A stretch of 64,000 nucleotides of DNA from assembly GCA_016870395.1 (NCBI GenBank), contig VGBT01000001.1, positions 68,376-132,375 on the forward strand. The letters are read 5' to 3'. This document shows positions 51,892-60,519 of this stretch, in pieces. Both the position numbers and the translations under genes were made by a program. The notes below the pieces were generated by a model. That model was not told the origin of the DNA, did no database searches, and saw nothing but the letters and a program-made list of their open reading frames with translations. Origin of the DNA: Actinomycetota bacterium. GTDB taxonomy: Bacteria > Actinomycetota > Acidimicrobiia > IMCC26256 > JAENVU01. Each line of letters starts with the position of its first letter. The stretch's first letter is position 1.

Positions 51892-53127
51892 ATGTCGCTG
51901 CGCAGGCTGGCCGTTCTAAGCGTCCACACGTCGCCGCTCGCCCAGCCCGGTGCGGGCGACGGCGGCGGGATGAACGTGTACGTGCGCGCGCTCGCGAGCG
52001 GCTTGGCCCGCGCCGGCGTGGAGTGCGACGTCCTCACCCGCCGCGACCATCCGGGGGAGCCCGACGTGGTGGAGGTGGAGCCCGGGTTCCGGGTGGTGCA
52101 CCTCGACGCGGGCCCGGCCGAGGCGGTGCCCAAGCACGACCTCGTCGACCTCGTCGACCCCATGGCGGAGGCGGTGCTCGCGCGCCTCGCCGAGGGCGAT
52201 CTCCCCTACGACGCGCTGCACGCGAACTACTGGATCTCGGGTGTTGTCGGGCACAGGCTCAAGCACGAGCTCGACCTGCCGCTCGCGGCCACCTTCCACA
52301 CGCTCGCGCGGGTGAAGGCCGAGGCCGGGATGGACGACGACCCCGATCGACGGGCCCGGGTCGAGCAGGAGATCATCAGCTGCGCCGACCTGATGCTCGC
52401 CTCCACCGACGAGGAGCGCGACCAGCTCCGCTCGCTCTACAGCGCGAAGTGCGACCGCATCGAAGTGGTCCCCCCGGGTGTCGACCACGAGGTGTTTCGC
52501 GCGGGCACCGCAGCGGAGCGCGCGGCGGACCGCACCGCGCTCGACCTCGACGGTCGCCACGCCCTGCTCTTCGCCGGGAGGATCCAGCCGCTCAAGGGCG
52601 CCGACCTCGCAGTGCGCACGCTGGCCGCGCTCGACGACCCCGATGCCGTCCTGCTCGTCGTCGGCGGGCCGAGTGGCGGCGCGGGCGCAGCCGAGCTCGA
52701 GTACCTGCACGAGCTCGTTTCCGATCTCGGGCTCCGGTCCCGGGTTCGCTTCGTGCCGCCCCAGCCCCACGAGCGCCTTGCTCGCTTCTACCGCGCCGTC
52801 GACGTGTGCCTGGTGCCGAGCCGTACCGAGTCGTTCGGGCTCGTCGCGCTCGAAGCCGCCGCGTGCGGTACGCCGGTGGTCGCGGCCGCGGTCGGCGGGC
52901 TGTGCTCGCTCGTGCACGACGGCGTGACCGGGTTCCTGGTGGAGGAGCGCGACCCGATCGACTTCGCGGGCCCGGTGTCGACGCTGCTGCGTGACCCGCT
53001 GCTCGCGTCCGAGATGGGCGCGGCCGCGGAGGCCGCGTCGCGCCGGTACGGCTGGAGCATGACCGCGGGCAAGCTGCGGCGGCTCTACAGCGACCTGCTC
53101 GCGCGCGAGCCGGTCTCGTGTCGATGA
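51892..53127 (+). CDS. mshA: Glycosyltransferase MshA (mycothiol synthesis)
   Basis: MshA joins GlcNAc from UDP-GlcNAc to inositol-3-phosphate, the first step of mycothiol synthesis. The product has 411 residues, GT-B fold. LSVHTSPLAQPGAGDGGGMNVYVRALASGLA matches the UDP-sugar loop, NYWISGVVGHRL and TFHTLARVKA the acceptor side, and PSRTESFGLVALEAAACGTPVVAA the retaining-GT E(x7)E motif. TAGGAT (51877-51882) ends 9 nt before the ATG. Its presence supports an actinobacterial origin. Confidence 0.9.
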   Translation: MSLRRLAVLSVHTSPLAQPGAGDGGGMNVYVRALASGLARAGVECDVLTRRDHPGEPDVVEVEPGFRVVHLDAGPAEAVPKHDLVDLVDPMAEAVLARLAEGDLPYDALHANYWISGVVGHRLKHELDLPLAATFHTLARVKAEAGMDDDPDRRARVEQEIISCADLMLASTDEERDQLRSLYSAKCDRIEVVPPGVDHEVFRAGTAAERAADRTALDLDGRHALLFAGRIQPLKGADLAVRTLAALDDPDAVLLVVGGPSGGAGAAELEYLHELVSDLGLRSRVRFVPPQPHERLARFYRAVDVCLVPSRTESFGLVALEAAACGTPVVAAAVGGLCSLVHDGVTGFLVEERDPIDFAGPVSTLLRDPLLASEMGAAAEAASRRYGWSMTAGKLRRLYSDLLAREPVSCR

Positions 53128-53588
53128 CCCCCGACGCGGCCGACCTCGAGGCCGCGCGCGCGTTGATCGGCGCGCATTTTACCGGCCCGGTGCGCGCGCA
53201 GCCGGCGATCCAGCACGTCGAGTACGACCCGGAGCTGTCGCGCTGGTACGTGCGCTTCGGCTGCGACGGACGCGACGCGGCGACGATCTACTTCGACCTG
53301 CACCAGCGCACGCTGCGCTACGAGCTGTACTTCCTGCCCGCGCCCGACGACCCGGAGCGCCGCGCCGAGCTCGACGCCTGGCTGCTGCGCCGCAACCACG
53401 ACCTGTACGGAGCACGGTTCTCCACCGGCCCCGACGGCGACGTGTACCTCACGGGCCGTCTCGCGCTGGAGCATCTCTCGGAGGCGGAGCTCGACCGGGT
53501 GATCGGCGTGCTCTTCGAGCTCACCGAGCGTTGGTTCCAGGCGGCGGTGCGGATCGCGTTCCGGCCCCGCGCCCAGCACGCCTCCTAG
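53124..53588 (+). CDS. YbjN-domain protein
   Basis: The product has 154 residues. A mixed alpha-beta fold with QHVEYDPELSRWYVRFGCDGRDAATIYFDLHQRTLRYELYFLPAP and WLLRRNHDLYGARFSTGPDGDVYLTGRL matches the YbjN/type III chaperone-like family seen in actinobacteria near mshA. ATG at 53124 overlaps the mshA stop (ATGA), favoured over a GTG 6 bp earlier. Function is unknown; it may stabilise a partner protein. Confidence 0.8.
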   Translation: MTPDAADLEAARALIGAHFTGPVRAQPAIQHVEYDPELSRWYVRFGCDGRDAATIYFDLHQRTLRYELYFLPAPDDPERRAELDAWLLRRNHDLYGARFSTGPDGDVYLTGRLALEHLSEAELDRVIGVLFELTERWFQAAVRIAFRPRAQHAS

Positions 53589-53942
53589 GCTCCCGAACCC
53601 TGCGGTTCCATCGAGTTCCATCCATTTGCCCACGCAGCATCGGGCGGGCTACGTTGCTGCGCATCGCTCCCCTCGGGGGCGGCGCGGAGGCCCGAGGTGC
53701 AGGAGGCCGCTTCGTTCGGGGAAGTGCGAAGCGGACCAAGCGTTCCTCGGGCCTCGCCGCGTCTGGGGGCAGAATCGGCGCACTGAGGATCTGGCGAGGG
53801 GCTACCAGCGCGACCGGGAAGCAATCCGACCGCCGCAAGCGGCGACCGTGCTCCACGGATCGATGGAACGGCAATACTGAGCTCGAGCGTGACTCCTGAT
53901 TGCCGCGCTGGGTGACCTCGGGGCCAATACCCTCGTCGCGTC
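53589..53942. other. 354-bp gap without a recognised gene, with possible stem structures
   Basis: No frame here reads like a protein. Hairpins include GCTTCG/CGAAGC around 53710-53735, CGCCG/CGGCG near 53830, and GGCCCGAGG/CCTCGGGCC arms near 53687 and 53744. The composition is less biased than the flanking codons. TACCCT (53928-53933) lies 9 nt before the proC ATG. A structured RNA is possible but no known class is recognised. Confidence 0.4.
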
Positions 53943-54743
53943 ATGCGTGTGGCGCTGCTCGGTGGTGGACGGATGGGCGAGGCCCTGCTCGCGGGGCTCG
54001 TCGACGGTGGCTTCGACGCGGAGGACCTCGCGGTCGCGGAGGTCGACGCCGACCGACGCCACTCCCTCGAGGGGCGGCTCCCCGGCGTGCGGGTCGCGCC
54101 CAACCCGGCGTGGGTCGTGGGTGATGCCGACGTCGTGATCGTCGCGGTCAAGCCGCCCGACGTGGCGAGCGTGCTCGAGGTCGCCGGCCCCACCCTGCCC
54201 GAGGGCGCGCTCGTACTCTCCATCGCCGCGGGGGTCACCATCGCGGAGCTCGAGGAGCTCGCTCCCGGCCGGCCCGTGGTGCGCGCGATGCCCAACACTC
54301 CGGCGCTCGTGCGCAAGGGCGCGGCCGCGATCGCACCCGGTACTCGGGCCACCGACGTCGACCTCGACACGGCCGAGCGTCTCCTCGGAGCCGTCGGCAT
54401 CGTGGTGCGCGTGCCCGAGAAGCTGCTCGACTCGGTCACCGGCTGCTCGGGCTCCGGTCCTGCCTACGTGTTCCTGCTGGCCGAGGCGATGATCGAGGGC
54501 GGCGTGCTCAACGGCCTGCCGCGCGAGACCGCGACCGCTCTCGTGCACCAGACGGTTCTCGGCTCCGGGATGCTGCTCGTCGACGGCGACGAAAGCGCGG
54601 AGGCGTTGCGCGCCGCGGTCACCTCGCCCGGCGGCACCACCGCCGCCGGGCTGCGCGCGCTCGAGGCGCACGGCGTGCGCGCCGCGGTGCTCGAAGCCGT
54701 CACCGCGGCCACCGAACGCTCGCGAGAGCTCGGGCGCGCGTGA
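53943..54743 (+). CDS. proC: Pyrroline-5-carboxylate reductase
   Basis: ProC reduces P5C to proline with NAD(P)H. The product has 266 residues. VALLGGGRMGEALLAGL is the Rossmann loop, VVIVAVKPPDV the second strand, and VRAMPNTPALV near 120 is typical. The C-terminal signature GSGPAYVFLLAEAMIEGGVLNGL and TSPGGTTAAGLRALE are intact. It is followed 10 bp later by a conserved gene and then a BldC-like gene, an order I recall around proC in other actinobacteria. Confidence 0.96.
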   Translation: MRVALLGGGRMGEALLAGLVDGGFDAEDLAVAEVDADRRHSLEGRLPGVRVAPNPAWVVGDADVVIVAVKPPDVASVLEVAGPTLPEGALVLSIAAGVTIAELEELAPGRPVVRAMPNTPALVRKGAAAIAPGTRATDVDLDTAERLLGAVGIVVRVPEKLLDSVTGCSGSGPAYVFLLAEAMIEGGVLNGLPRETATALVHQTVLGSGMLLVDGDESAEALRAAVTSPGGTTAAGLRALEAHGVRAAVLEAVTAATERSRELGRA

Positions 54744-54753
54744 GAGGACGCGG

Positions 54754-55581
54754 ATGAGCAGGCGAGCCGCCCGGCGACCCCCGAAGCTCGACGACGTCCG
54801 CGCCGTCGCCGCGCCGCGCTCCCGGCGAACACCGACGTCGCGCTCCCAGCTCGTGCGTGCCCACGTGTTCGGTCGTCACGACCGCCTCGGCGGTGCCGAG
54901 GTGCAGTCGGTCATGCGCCGGGTCGTGGCCGGCGATCCGAGCGCGCTGCTCGGCATGGAGCGCATTCCGGGCCTGAGCATCGACGACCTCGCGGAGGTCG
55001 CCCGCAGCATCTGGGGCTGGGATCTCGGCGACCCCGGCGGCTCCATCGACCCCGACCTCGGCCTCGCCGCCTTCTCCCGCGCCCGCGCCCGCGTGCTCGA
55101 CGTCGCCCGTCGCGGCGGCCGCATCGCGCTCGGGACCACGCGGCCCGCGTCGCTGCTCGGCCTCCACCTCGGCTTCGCGCGGCTTGCCCGGACCGAGGGT
55201 GCCGACGTGCTCGAGGTGCCCCAGGCCGGACCGTTCGCCACCGCCCGCCGACCACGCGTCCGCTGCTGGTGGATCGACGGCGTGGCGGTGGTCACCGACG
55301 GCGAGGCGCTCCTCGCCGACCCCGCGCCCGAGGCGGCCCGGGAGATGCTCTTCGACCTGCCGCCGCCCGACCTCGTGGTGGGTGACCGCGGCATCGCTGG
55401 CGGCGCCGCGGCCGCCGGCATCGAGGTCGTCGCGCTGGCCGACCTCGACGCGATCGCGCTCGGGCTCGGCGCTGCGCGCGGTCTGCCGGTGACGGTCGTC
55501 CCCCTCCAAGATCACCGACCGCCCTCGGCGTACGCGCCGCTCGTCCGGATGCTCTCCCTCGAGGCCTCCCCAACCTCCTGA
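54754..55581 (+). CDS. Conserved actinobacterial protein, sometimes called a phosphatase
   Basis: The product has 275 residues. GRIALGTTRPASLLGLHLGFARLARTEGADVLEVPQAGPF and RCWWIDGVAVVTDGEALLADPAPEAAREMLFDLPPPDLVVGDRGIAGGAAAAGIEVVALADLDAIALGLG are distinctive and suggest an alpha/beta fold. Homologues in databases are, as far as I recall, labelled phosphatase without experimental proof; no classic HAD motif is clear. GAGAGGA serves the ATG. It lies between proC and a BldC-like gene. Confidence 0.65.
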   Translation: MSRRAARRPPKLDDVRAVAAPRSRRTPTSRSQLVRAHVFGRHDRLGGAEVQSVMRRVVAGDPSALLGMERIPGLSIDDLAEVARSIWGWDLGDPGGSIDPDLGLAAFSRARARVLDVARRGGRIALGTTRPASLLGLHLGFARLARTEGADVLEVPQAGPFATARRPRVRCWWIDGVAVVTDGEALLADPAPEAAREMLFDLPPPDLVVGDRGIAGGAAAAGIEVVALADLDAIALGLGAARGLPVTVVPLQDHRPPSAYAPLVRMLSLEASPTS

Positions 55582-55659
55582 GGACACTCGGGTCACATTC
55601 GACATCATCCCTTTCGCGGCCTACGCTCTCCTCCAACGGAGTAGGGGGAGAGCTGCCGC

Positions 55660-55848
55660 GTGGCCCAGTCGTTCTCGAACTCGCGCTTCCTGACCGTCCA
55701 GGAGGTCGCCGACCTGGTGCGCGTGTCGACCATGACCGTCTACCGCCTCATCAAGGCCGGCGACCTGCCCGCGGTGCGGGTCGGACGCTCCTTCCGAGTG
55801 CGCGAGCAAGACGTCGACGTCTACCTCGCAGGCCGTTACACCAGCTGA
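55660..55848 (+). CDS. Second BldC/excisionase-type DNA-binding protein
   Basis: The product has 62 residues, mostly a winged helix: FLTVQEVADLVRVSTMTVYRLIKAGDLPAVRVGRSFRVREQDVDVYLAG. It resembles the small HTH protein encoded near proC in mycobacteria and differs from the BldC-like protein at 13.6 kb. GTG at 55660 follows AGTAGGGGGAGA. Excisionases share this fold, but no integrase or phage gene is nearby, so a regulatory role is more likely. Confidence 0.88.
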   Translation: MAQSFSNSRFLTVQEVADLVRVSTMTVYRLIKAGDLPAVRVGRSFRVREQDVDVYLAGRYTS

Positions 55849-55891
55849 GCCCGGCTCCGTCGCCGCTCCCCCGAGCGGATACCGTCGCCCC

Positions 55892-56725
55892 GTGGCTCCC
55901 CGTGTCGTCTCGTTCCTCTCCGACTACGGCCTGACCGACGAGTTCGTCGGCGTCTGCAAGGGTGTGATGCTCGGCCTCGCGCCCGACCTCACGATCGTCG
56001 ACGTCACCCACGACGTCCCGGCCCACGACGTGCGCGCCGGCGGGCTCGCCCTCGTGCGGGCCGTGCAGTACCTGCCCGAGGGCATCGTGCTAGCGGTCGT
56101 CGATCCGGGAGTGGGCACCGGCCGTCGGGCGATCGCGGTGGAGACCACCTCGGGAATCCTGGTCGGGCCCGACAACGGCCTGCTCGCGCCCGCGGTCGCG
56201 ATGATCGGCGGCGCGCATCGAGCCGTCTCGCTCACCAACGAGGAGTACCAGCTCCCCGCGCCCGGCCCCACCTTCGCGGGGCGCGACGTGCTCGCGCCCG
56301 CCGCGGGCTACCTCGCCGCGGGCGTGGCGCTCGCCGACCTCGGAGACGAGATCGACCCGACGAGTCTCGCCCCCGGCCTGGTGTCGCTCCCCCAGGACGA
56401 ACCGGGTGGGATCGCGGGCGAGGTCTGGTGGGTCGACCGGTTCGGCAATTGCCAGCTCAACATCGACCCCACCGCGCTGGCGGCGCACGGCGTCGGCCCC
56501 GGTGCGTCGCTCGAGCTGCGGATGGGCGAGCATGCCCGCATGGCCCGATGGGTGCACACCTACGCCGACGCGAAGCCCTCTGAGCTCGCGCTGCTCGTCG
56601 ATGCCTACGGGCTCATGGCGATCGTGCTCGACCGCCGCTCCGCCGCGGCCGAGCTGGGCCTGCGCGCGGGTGGAGCAGTCACGGTGTCGTTCGCCCCGCC
56701 GGGCGCAGCGGGAGGCGCGGGATGA
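55892..56725 (+). CDS. SAM hydroxide adenosyltransferase (DUF62 family)
   Basis: The product has 277 residues. The family splits S-adenosylmethionine to adenosine and methionine using hydroxide. FLSDYGLTDEFVGVCKGVMLGLAPD holds the first SAM contacts, DVTHDVPAHDVRAGGLAL follows, VVDPGVGTGRRAIA near 70 is the diagnostic motif, and GPDNGLLAPA lies near 93. The fluorinase-specific loop is not seen. TACCGT lies 6 nt before the GTG. A tiny membrane-protein gene overlaps its stop. Confidence 0.9.
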   Translation: MAPRVVSFLSDYGLTDEFVGVCKGVMLGLAPDLTIVDVTHDVPAHDVRAGGLALVRAVQYLPEGIVLAVVDPGVGTGRRAIAVETTSGILVGPDNGLLAPAVAMIGGAHRAVSLTNEEYQLPAPGPTFAGRDVLAPAAGYLAAGVALADLGDEIDPTSLAPGLVSLPQDEPGGIAGEVWWVDRFGNCQLNIDPTALAAHGVGPGASLELRMGEHARMARWVHTYADAKPSELALLVDAYGLMAIVLDRRSAAAELGLRAGGAVTVSFAPPGAAGGAG

Positions 56726-56814
56726 GACCGGGAACCACGATCGCGATCACGGTGCTGCTGGTGCTGATCCTCGGCAGCGCCCTGCTCCAGTTCGTCTTCC
56801 GCATCGGCCCCTGA
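56722..56814 (+). CDS. 30-residue single-pass membrane peptide
   Basis: ATG overlaps the stop of the SAM hydrolase-type gene (ATGA). The product is MRPGTTIAITVLLVLILG followed by SALLQFVFRIGP, one predicted membrane helix (residues about 5-25) with positive residues at both ends. The overlap, hydrophobic uniformity and a terminator-like hairpin right after the stop argue for a real gene. It could be a small regulator of a membrane partner. No family is recognised. Confidence 0.55.
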   Translation: MRPGTTIAITVLLVLILGSALLQFVFRIGP

Positions 56815-56824
56815 CGTTTCCGAT

Positions 56825-56867
56825 CTCGGCACGACTCGGGCCCTCTAAGGGCCCCGAGCGTGCCGAG
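56825..56867. terminator. Long GC hairpin between convergent genes
   Basis: CTCGGCACGACTCGGGCCC and GGGCCCCGAGCGTGCCGAG pair with one bulge around a TCTAA loop. It lies between convergent stops at 56814 and 56890, so it may end transcription both ways, although no T-run follows. Confidence 0.55.
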
Positions 56868-56889
56868 AACGGGCGGCTGCGGGGCGCCC

Positions 56890-57489
56890 CTACACGAAGC
56901 GGTAGCTGCGGAAGGTGTAGGTACGCGGTGGAGGCGCCGGGACTACGGCCGGCGCAACCTGGGGTGCAGGTGTCGCCGGCCGCGTCCGCGGCTGCGAGGT
57001 CGGGGTCCCGGCAGTGGCCGAGGGCATTGGGGCGGGCTGGGAGGCTGTTTCCATGAACACCTCGGAGACGTACAACGTCCCGTTGGCGCTCACGACGCCC
57101 ACGCCCACGTACCGGAACCCCGGATCTGTGAGATTTGCCAAGTGACTCGGAGAGGCGACGAGGGCCTGGTGGATGGCGTCCACCGTCGGCCCGCGGCCCA
57201 CGTTCTCGCCGAGGCGCTGCCACTCCTGGGGCGCGCCGTCGGGCAGGTTCGAATGGCTGATGCCGCCCACGTCGGCCATGTGCTGGGCCCAGCCGCGGGC
57301 CTTGGCCACGAGGGCACCGTGTACCGCGACCGGTGGCAGGCCGCGGCTCGCTCGGAGGGCGTTGGTCTGCGACACGAACGCGGCTTCCGCGCCGGCGTCG
57401 ACGTCGGCGCCGGCCGGTGCCGCGACCAGGCCGATGGCGGCGAGGGCGCACGCGACGAGCAGCGCCATGCTGCTGCTGCGACTGCGCAC
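56890..57489 (-). CDS. Secreted CAP/SCP-domain protein
   Basis: The product has 199 residues. The signal is VRSRSSSMALLVACALAAIGLVAAPAGA. A CAP domain follows: FVSQTNALRASRGLPPVAVHGALVAKARGWAQHMADVGGISHSNL, LGENVGRGPT, and VASPSHLANLTDPGFRYVGVGVV with the typical GEN and H residues. A proline- and alanine-rich tail precedes a basic aromatic C-terminus. GTG at 57489 is chosen because GGGAGGGAG stands just upstream. CAP proteins in bacteria are often cell-wall associated; its target is unknown. Confidence 0.87.
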   Translation of the reverse strand: MRSRSSSMALLVACALAAIGLVAAPAGADVDAGAEAAFVSQTNALRASRGLPPVAVHGALVAKARGWAQHMADVGGISHSNLPDGAPQEWQRLGENVGRGPTVDAIHQALVASPSHLANLTDPGFRYVGVGVVSANGTLYVSEVFMETASQPAPMPSATAGTPTSQPRTRPATPAPQVAPAVVPAPPPRTYTFRSYRFV

Positions 57490-57628
57490 GACTCCCTCCC
57501 CATGGTCCCGTCCCCTTCTCCGCCGGACAGGTGTGGTTTCGGCCCCGGGGGGTGGCAACTTGAGGGAGAAATCTCACGTAGCGTGAACGCTTGGTGGGGG
57601 GCACTCCGGGGCAGCAGACTCGAGCCCG

Positions 57629-58960
57629 ATGGCGACCCCGAGCGACCCGGCAGCGGTGACGATCCCGGTCCGTGAGGCCCCGGTGCTGGCCCACGCCGAC
57701 GTGGTCGTCGCCGGCGGAGGGCCCGCCGGGCTGGGTGCGGCGCTGGCCGCGGCCCGGCTCGGAGCCCGGGTGGTCCTCTGCGAGCGGTACGGGTTCCTCG
57801 GCGGCAACTTCACCGTCGCGTCGGTCGGGACGATCTGCGGCCTGTACCGCAACGACGGGGGTGGTGTCTTCACGTCCGTGGTCGGCGGCATCGCCGGCGA
57901 GCTCACGGCGATGCTCGAGCGCGACGGCGCCGGTATGGGTCCGGTGCCGTTCAAGCAGACCGCGGTGTTTGTGTACGTGCCCTGGGCCGCGAAGCGCGCG
58001 GCCGACCACCTGGTGACGAGCGAGGAGCGCGTCGACCTGCTGCTCCACGCGCTGGTCGCCGACGCGCTCGTCGCCGACGGGCGGCTGCGCGCGCTCGTGC
58101 TGGCGACGAAGCACGGCCCGCGCGCGGTCACCGGCTCGGTGTTCGTCGACTGCACCGGCGACGCCGACGTCGCGACCTACGCGGGAGTGCCGACCGTGCT
58201 CGGACCGCCCGGCGCGCGCCAGCACGCGTCCATGCAGTTCTGGCTGCAGCACGCCGACGGCGAGCGTGCGATGGCCGCGATGGGCTCGCTCGGCGATGCG
58301 ATCGCGGCGAACGGTGCCTACCTGTCGCGTGACGGCGGCGTCCTGATCCCGACGCTGCGACCGGGGGAGTTCCTCGGTGCGATGACCCGCGTGCGCAACC
58401 CCGACGGATCGCCGATCGACGCGACCGACCTGCGCCAGGCCACCTGGGGCGAGCTCGAAGGCCGACGGCTCGCCGAGGAGGCCGCCGCGTTCGTGCGCGA
58501 GCACGTCGACGGCTTCGCCGACTCGTTCCTCGCCGACACGGCGACCGCGCTCGGCGTGCGCGAGTCGCGACGGATCGAGGGGGTGACCACGTTGACCGGT
58601 GCCGACGTGCAACGCGGCGCGCAGTTCGCCGACGCGGTCGCCGAGGGCGCGTGGCCGCAGGAGTACCACGTGCACGACCGGAGCACCGAGTACCGCTTCC
58701 TCCCCGACGGCACCAGCTACCAGATCCCCTTCGGCGCGCTACGCGCCCGTGAGGTCGCCAACCTCCTCGTGGCCGGCCGCTGCATCTCGGCCGACCACGA
58801 CGCGCTCGCGTCGACCCGGGTGATGGCCCCCAGCCTCGCCCTCGGTCAGGCCGCCGGAACCGCCGCCGCGCTCGCGGTGCGCGACGGTGTGACCCCCGAC
58901 GCGGTCGACGTGGTCGAGCTCCAGGCCACGCTCCGGAATGCGGGAGCGCTCATCTCCTAG
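57629..58960 (+). CDS. FAD-dependent oxidoreductase
   Basis: The product has 443 residues. The FAD loop VVVAGGGPAGLGAALAAARLGARVVLCER begins near residue 25, and GSVFVDCTGDADVATYAG near 170 matches the FAD_oxidored (PF12831) type. The late AREVANLLVAGRCISADHDALASTRVMAPSLALGQAAGTAAAL gives the second cofactor contact. The substrate is unknown. CAGACT lies 8 nt before the ATG. It is followed by an acyl-CoA ligase gene 36 bp on. Confidence 0.88.
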   Translation: MATPSDPAAVTIPVREAPVLAHADVVVAGGGPAGLGAALAAARLGARVVLCERYGFLGGNFTVASVGTICGLYRNDGGGVFTSVVGGIAGELTAMLERDGAGMGPVPFKQTAVFVYVPWAAKRAADHLVTSEERVDLLLHALVADALVADGRLRALVLATKHGPRAVTGSVFVDCTGDADVATYAGVPTVLGPPGARQHASMQFWLQHADGERAMAAMGSLGDAIAANGAYLSRDGGVLIPTLRPGEFLGAMTRVRNPDGSPIDATDLRQATWGELEGRRLAEEAAAFVREHVDGFADSFLADTATALGVRESRRIEGVTTLTGADVQRGAQFADAVAEGAWPQEYHVHDRSTEYRFLPDGTSYQIPFGALRAREVANLLVAGRCISADHDALASTRVMAPSLALGQAAGTAAALAVRDGVTPDAVDVVELQATLRNAGALIS

Positions 58961-58996
58961 TCGCCCCATGGCGTCGGCTCTGCGAGACTCCCGGCC

Positions 58997-60457
58997 GTGA
59001 ACCTGGTGTCGCTCCTCCTCTCGTCGGCAGAAGAGCGTCCCGACGCGCCGGCGATCGTGGTCGGCGACACCACCCTCACGTTCGGCGACCTCGAGGCCCT
59101 CGCCGCGACGACGGCGGGCAGCCTCGCCCGCCTGGGCGTGACGCCCGGCGACCGGGTCGCGATCGTGAGCCCCAACGACGTCGACTTCGTCGGCGCCTAC
59201 CTCGGCACGCTGTGGGCAGGCGGCGTCGCGGTGCCGCTGAACCCCAGCGCGCCCCAGGCCGCGCTGGAGGCGGAGGTCGCACGCGTCGGCGCGAAGCTCG
59301 TCGTGCTCGGACCGGCAGCCCATCACCTGAGCGGCATGCCGGGTGCGCACCCCTTCGAGGAGCTGCCGCCGGGGCCGGCGATGGCCGCGGAGGTCGAGCT
59401 GGACGACGGCGAGCTCGCGGTGCTCCTGTACACATCTGGCACCGCGGGCGCGCCGCGTGCCGCGATGCTCACTCACGGCAACCTCGCGGCCAACATCAGC
59501 CAGGTGCAGGGCCACACCGGGCTGCGGATGCGCTCGGACGACGTCGGACTCGCCGCGCTGCCCTTCTTCCACGTGTTCGGTCTCAACGTCGCGCTCGGCG
59601 TCGGCCTCGCCGCGGGGATGCGCACGGTCCTGCTCGAGCAGTTCGACGCGGCACGCGCGGTCGAGCTCGTGCGCGAGCACCAGGTCTCGATCCTTGCCGG
59701 TGTGCCCACGATGTTCGCCGCGATGCTCGCCTTGCCCGAGGAACAGGCGCCGCGTGACGCCCTCGTGTCCGTGCGCCTCGCCGTCTCGGGTGCGGCCGAG
59801 CTGCCGCGCGAGCGCGCCGAGCAGTTCCGCGACCGCTTCGGCGTCACGATCTTCGAGGGCTATGGCCTCACCGAAGCCGCGCCCATCGTGAGCACGACCG
59901 CGGTCGAGAGCGCCCCGCACTGGGGTTCGATCGGTCCGCCGCTCCCCGGCGTCGAGGTGCGCCTCGTGGCCGACGACGGGAGCGACGCGCTCGTCGGCGA
60001 CCCCGGTGAGATCTGGGTGCGCGGGCCCAACGTCTTCGCCGGCTACTGGGACGATCCGGAGACGACGGCCCGGGTGCTCGACGGCGGGTGGCTGCACACT
60101 GGCGACGTCGCGGTTGCCGACGACGGGGGCTACCTCCATCTCGTCGACCGGATGAAGGATCTCGTGATCGTGTCGGGGTTCAACGTGTACCCGGCCGAGG
60201 TGGAGGACGTGCTGTTGGAGCACCCCGACATCGTCGATGCCGCGGTCACCGGCGTTCCGAGCGCGCGTACGGGCGAGGCGGTCGCGGCCTGGGTCGTCGT
60301 CCGGTCGGGCGCCGCGCTCGGCCCCGACGGCGTGCGCGACCACGCCGCCGCTCAGCTCGCGCGCTACAAGGTGCCGATTACGGTCGAGCTCGTCGACGCG
60401 CTGCCGCGCAACGAGGCGGGCAAGCTCCTCCGCCGCGAGCTGAGGCTCACGAGCTGA
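58997..60457 (+). CDS. AMP-forming acyl-CoA synthetase
   Basis: The product has 486 residues. The AMP-binding loop YTSGTAGAPRAAMLTHGN lies near 140, the A5-type GYGLTEAAPIVS near 290, GWLHTGDVAVADDGGYLHLVDRMKDLVIVSGFNVYPAEVE near 365-400, and the final lysine in LPRNEAGKLLRRELR near 478. It activates a carboxylic acid, probably a fatty acid, to its CoA ester. The stop codon lies within a 14-bp tandem duplication; without the second copy the frame would run on. Confidence 0.93.
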   Translation: MNLVSLLLSSAEERPDAPAIVVGDTTLTFGDLEALAATTAGSLARLGVTPGDRVAIVSPNDVDFVGAYLGTLWAGGVAVPLNPSAPQAALEAEVARVGAKLVVLGPAAHHLSGMPGAHPFEELPPGPAMAAEVELDDGELAVLLYTSGTAGAPRAAMLTHGNLAANISQVQGHTGLRMRSDDVGLAALPFFHVFGLNVALGVGLAAGMRTVLLEQFDAARAVELVREHQVSILAGVPTMFAAMLALPEEQAPRDALVSVRLAVSGAAELPRERAEQFRDRFGVTIFEGYGLTEAAPIVSTTAVESAPHWGSIGPPLPGVEVRLVADDGSDALVGDPGEIWVRGPNVFAGYWDDPETTARVLDGGWLHTGDVAVADDGGYLHLVDRMKDLVIVSGFNVYPAEVEDVLLEHPDIVDAAVTGVPSARTGEAVAAWVVVRSGAALGPDGVRDHAAAQLARYKVPITVELVDALPRNEAGKLLRRELRLTS

Positions 60458-60464
60458 GGCTCAC
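60437..60464. repeat. 14-bp tandem duplication at the end of the acyl-CoA ligase gene
   Basis: GAGCTGAGGCTCAC occurs at 60437-60450 and again at 60451-60464, followed by a partial third copy (GAGCT). The TGA stop at 60455-60457 is created by the second copy. Confidence 0.9.
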
Positions 60465-60519
60465 GAGCTCAGCGAAGTGTCCTGAGCGACGGCGACGACG
60501 TTCGCCGCTCGGTCACCGC

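Noticed and set aside
53820-53850. SRP RNA-like segment (CCGGGAAGCAATCC)
   Set aside because: It resembles but does not match the GGAAGGAAGCAGCC core, and the pairing partners of SRP domain IV are missing.
53521-53874. Minus-strand frame across the gap before proC
   Set aside because: Composition is arginine/proline/alanine rich with no fold-like pattern, and it overlaps the YbjN-like gene. A gene there cannot be supported.
55660-55848. Excisionase of a mobile element
   Set aside because: The fold fits, but the neighbours are proC and housekeeping genes, and similar proteins lie near proC in other actinobacteria.
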